DNA of 5,609 nt, taken from Candidatus Omnitrophota bacterium (GTDB taxonomy: Bacteria > Omnitrophota > Gorgyraeia > Gygaellales > Profunditerraquicolaceae). The notes beneath the pieces are model-generated. The model saw nothing but the letters and a program-made list of their open reading frames with translations, searched no databases and was not told the origin of the DNA. Location of the stretch: the NCBI GenBank assembly GCA_028714595.1, contig JAQTMD010000105.1, positions 1 to 5,609 of the forward strand, written 5' to 3'. The translations under genes and the position numbers were made by a program. Within the stretch, counting starts at the first letter, position 1; the number at the start of each line of letters is the position of its first letter. Of the stretch, positions 5,148-5,609 are shown one piece after another.

Positions 5148-5609
5148 CGTATTCGCTGATTCAGGCGGTTTTTCAGTGTGTTGCTGTATGCGATCGCCAA
5201 AGCCAAAGCATCGGTCACGTCAAGCGAACTGCCCAGATGTACCCCTTTGGAAAGCGTCGCGACCATGCGCTGGACCTGGCGTTTCGATGCCAGCCCCCTG
5301 CCTACGAGGGCCTTTTTTACCCGCGTCGCGGAGTATTCGACGACCGGTATGCCGCAGGCTGCCGCAGCGCAGAGAAACGTACCCCGTGCATGACCGAGTA
5401 TGAATGCGGTTGTGGGATGCCGGTAATGGACAAAGACCTTTTCTATGACCATGACCTGCGGTTTGAATCTGCGGATCAAGGCGATCGCCTGGGTATAGGG
5501 GCTCAGGAGCCGCTCCGACAGTTCCTGCCGGCGGTCGGTCTTCATGGTGCCTGCGCAGACCAGGTCCTGTTGATTTTCCCCGCACTCGATGATGCCGAAG
5601 CCGGTGGTC
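5144..5609 (-). CDS. ruvC: Crossover junction endodeoxyribonuclease RuvC, N-terminus cut by window edge
   Basis: RuvC is a dimeric, metal-dependent nuclease of the RNase H fold that makes paired nicks to resolve Holliday junctions. The reading frame is open to the window edge (first whole codon at 5608) and begins TTGFGIIE, the stretch that follows the first catalytic aspartate (DPG) in the family. Probably 10-12 residues are missing, including that aspartate. The 154 visible residues fit the family total of about 165-170. The second catalytic acid is the Glu of VIEKVF (5441-5443). The last pair is the two Asp of LDVTDALALAIA (5219-5221 and 5210-5212), with the expected three-residue spacing. 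Lysines in RVKKALVG and SKRQVQRMV match conserved DNA-binding positions. After VIEKVF the usual FxAKN-like segment reads VHYRHPTTAF, which is divergent. The in-frame ATG at 5545 is internal and is not the start. The stop overlaps the ruvA start as ATGA. Confidence 0.95.
   Translation of the reverse strand, partial: TTGFGIIECGENQQDLVCAGTMKTDRRQELSERLLSPYTQAIALIRRFKPQVMVIEKVFVHYRHPTTAFILGHARGTFLCAAAACGIPVVEYSATRVKKALVGRGLASKRQVQRMVATLSKGVHLGSSLDVTDALALAIAYSNTLKNRLNQRIR

Noticed and set aside
4626..5159. Plus-strand open frame of 177 codons opposite ruvA
   Set aside because: It lies entirely antisense to ruvA apart from the last bases, has no recognisable domain and no supporting ribosome binding site.
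5545..5609. Treating the ATG at 5545 as the ruvC start
   Set aside because: The frame continues upstream to the window edge with TTGFGIIE, a conserved RuvC N-terminal segment, so the gene is cut by the window and the ATG is internal.
1..5609. A hidden novel defence, mobile or toxin-antitoxin system
   Set aside because: Every base apart from gaps of 10 or fewer is in recognised housekeeping genes; no repeats, transposase, integrase or unexplained minus-strand frame remains.

Overview
The window is a dense, single-direction stretch of chromosomal housekeeping genes, all on the minus strand. Read in the direction of transcription (high to low coordinates) the order is ruvC (5' end cut by the window edge), ruvA, scpB, pheA, hisC, aroF and tyrA (3' end cut by the window edge). 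Every junction is either an overlap or a gap of 10 bases or less. Three are ATGA stop/start overlaps (ruvC/ruvA, hisC/aroF, aroF/tyrA), one is a 29-base overlap (scpB/pheA), and two are gaps of 5 and 10 bases (ruvA/scpB, pheA/hisC). No gene-free stretch longer than 10 bases exists, and I see no promoter, terminator, RNA gene, mobile element, CRISPR array or long repeat.

The window has two functional blocks. Positions 3829-5609 carry genome-maintenance genes: RuvC resolvase and RuvA for Holliday junctions, then ScpB of the SMC condensin complex. Positions 1-3857 carry the phenylalanine/tyrosine branch. AroF (type I-beta DAHP synthase) commits carbon to the shikimate pathway. PheA (fused chorismate mutase, prephenate dehydratase and ACT domain) makes prephenate and phenylpyruvate. 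HisC is an aminotransferase that in this setting may transaminate aromatic keto acids as well as histidinol phosphate. TyrA converts prephenate (or arogenate) toward tyrosine. Feedback appears divided: AroF keeps an N-terminal domain with the His/Ser pair used for tyrosine sensing in the Thermotoga enzyme, while PheA carries an ACT domain with the ESRP phenylalanine motif.

The sequence is moderately GC-rich bacterial DNA. The gene content and the scpB-pheA-hisC-aroF-tyrA order suggest a deep-branching, possibly uncultivated lineage. I recall similar layouts in Omnitrophota and related groups, but this is low-confidence inference and cannot be settled from the window.

I do not see an undescribed defence or mobile system here. 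The most interesting local signals are subtle. An in-phase A AAA AAG slippery heptamer near the 3' end of ruvA has its -1 frame running open into scpB. The acidic-pin loop of RuvA is altered. TyrA lacks the acidic residue expected for NAD+ preference. The whole set is packed as one apparent transcription unit joining recombination, condensin and aromatic amino acid genes.
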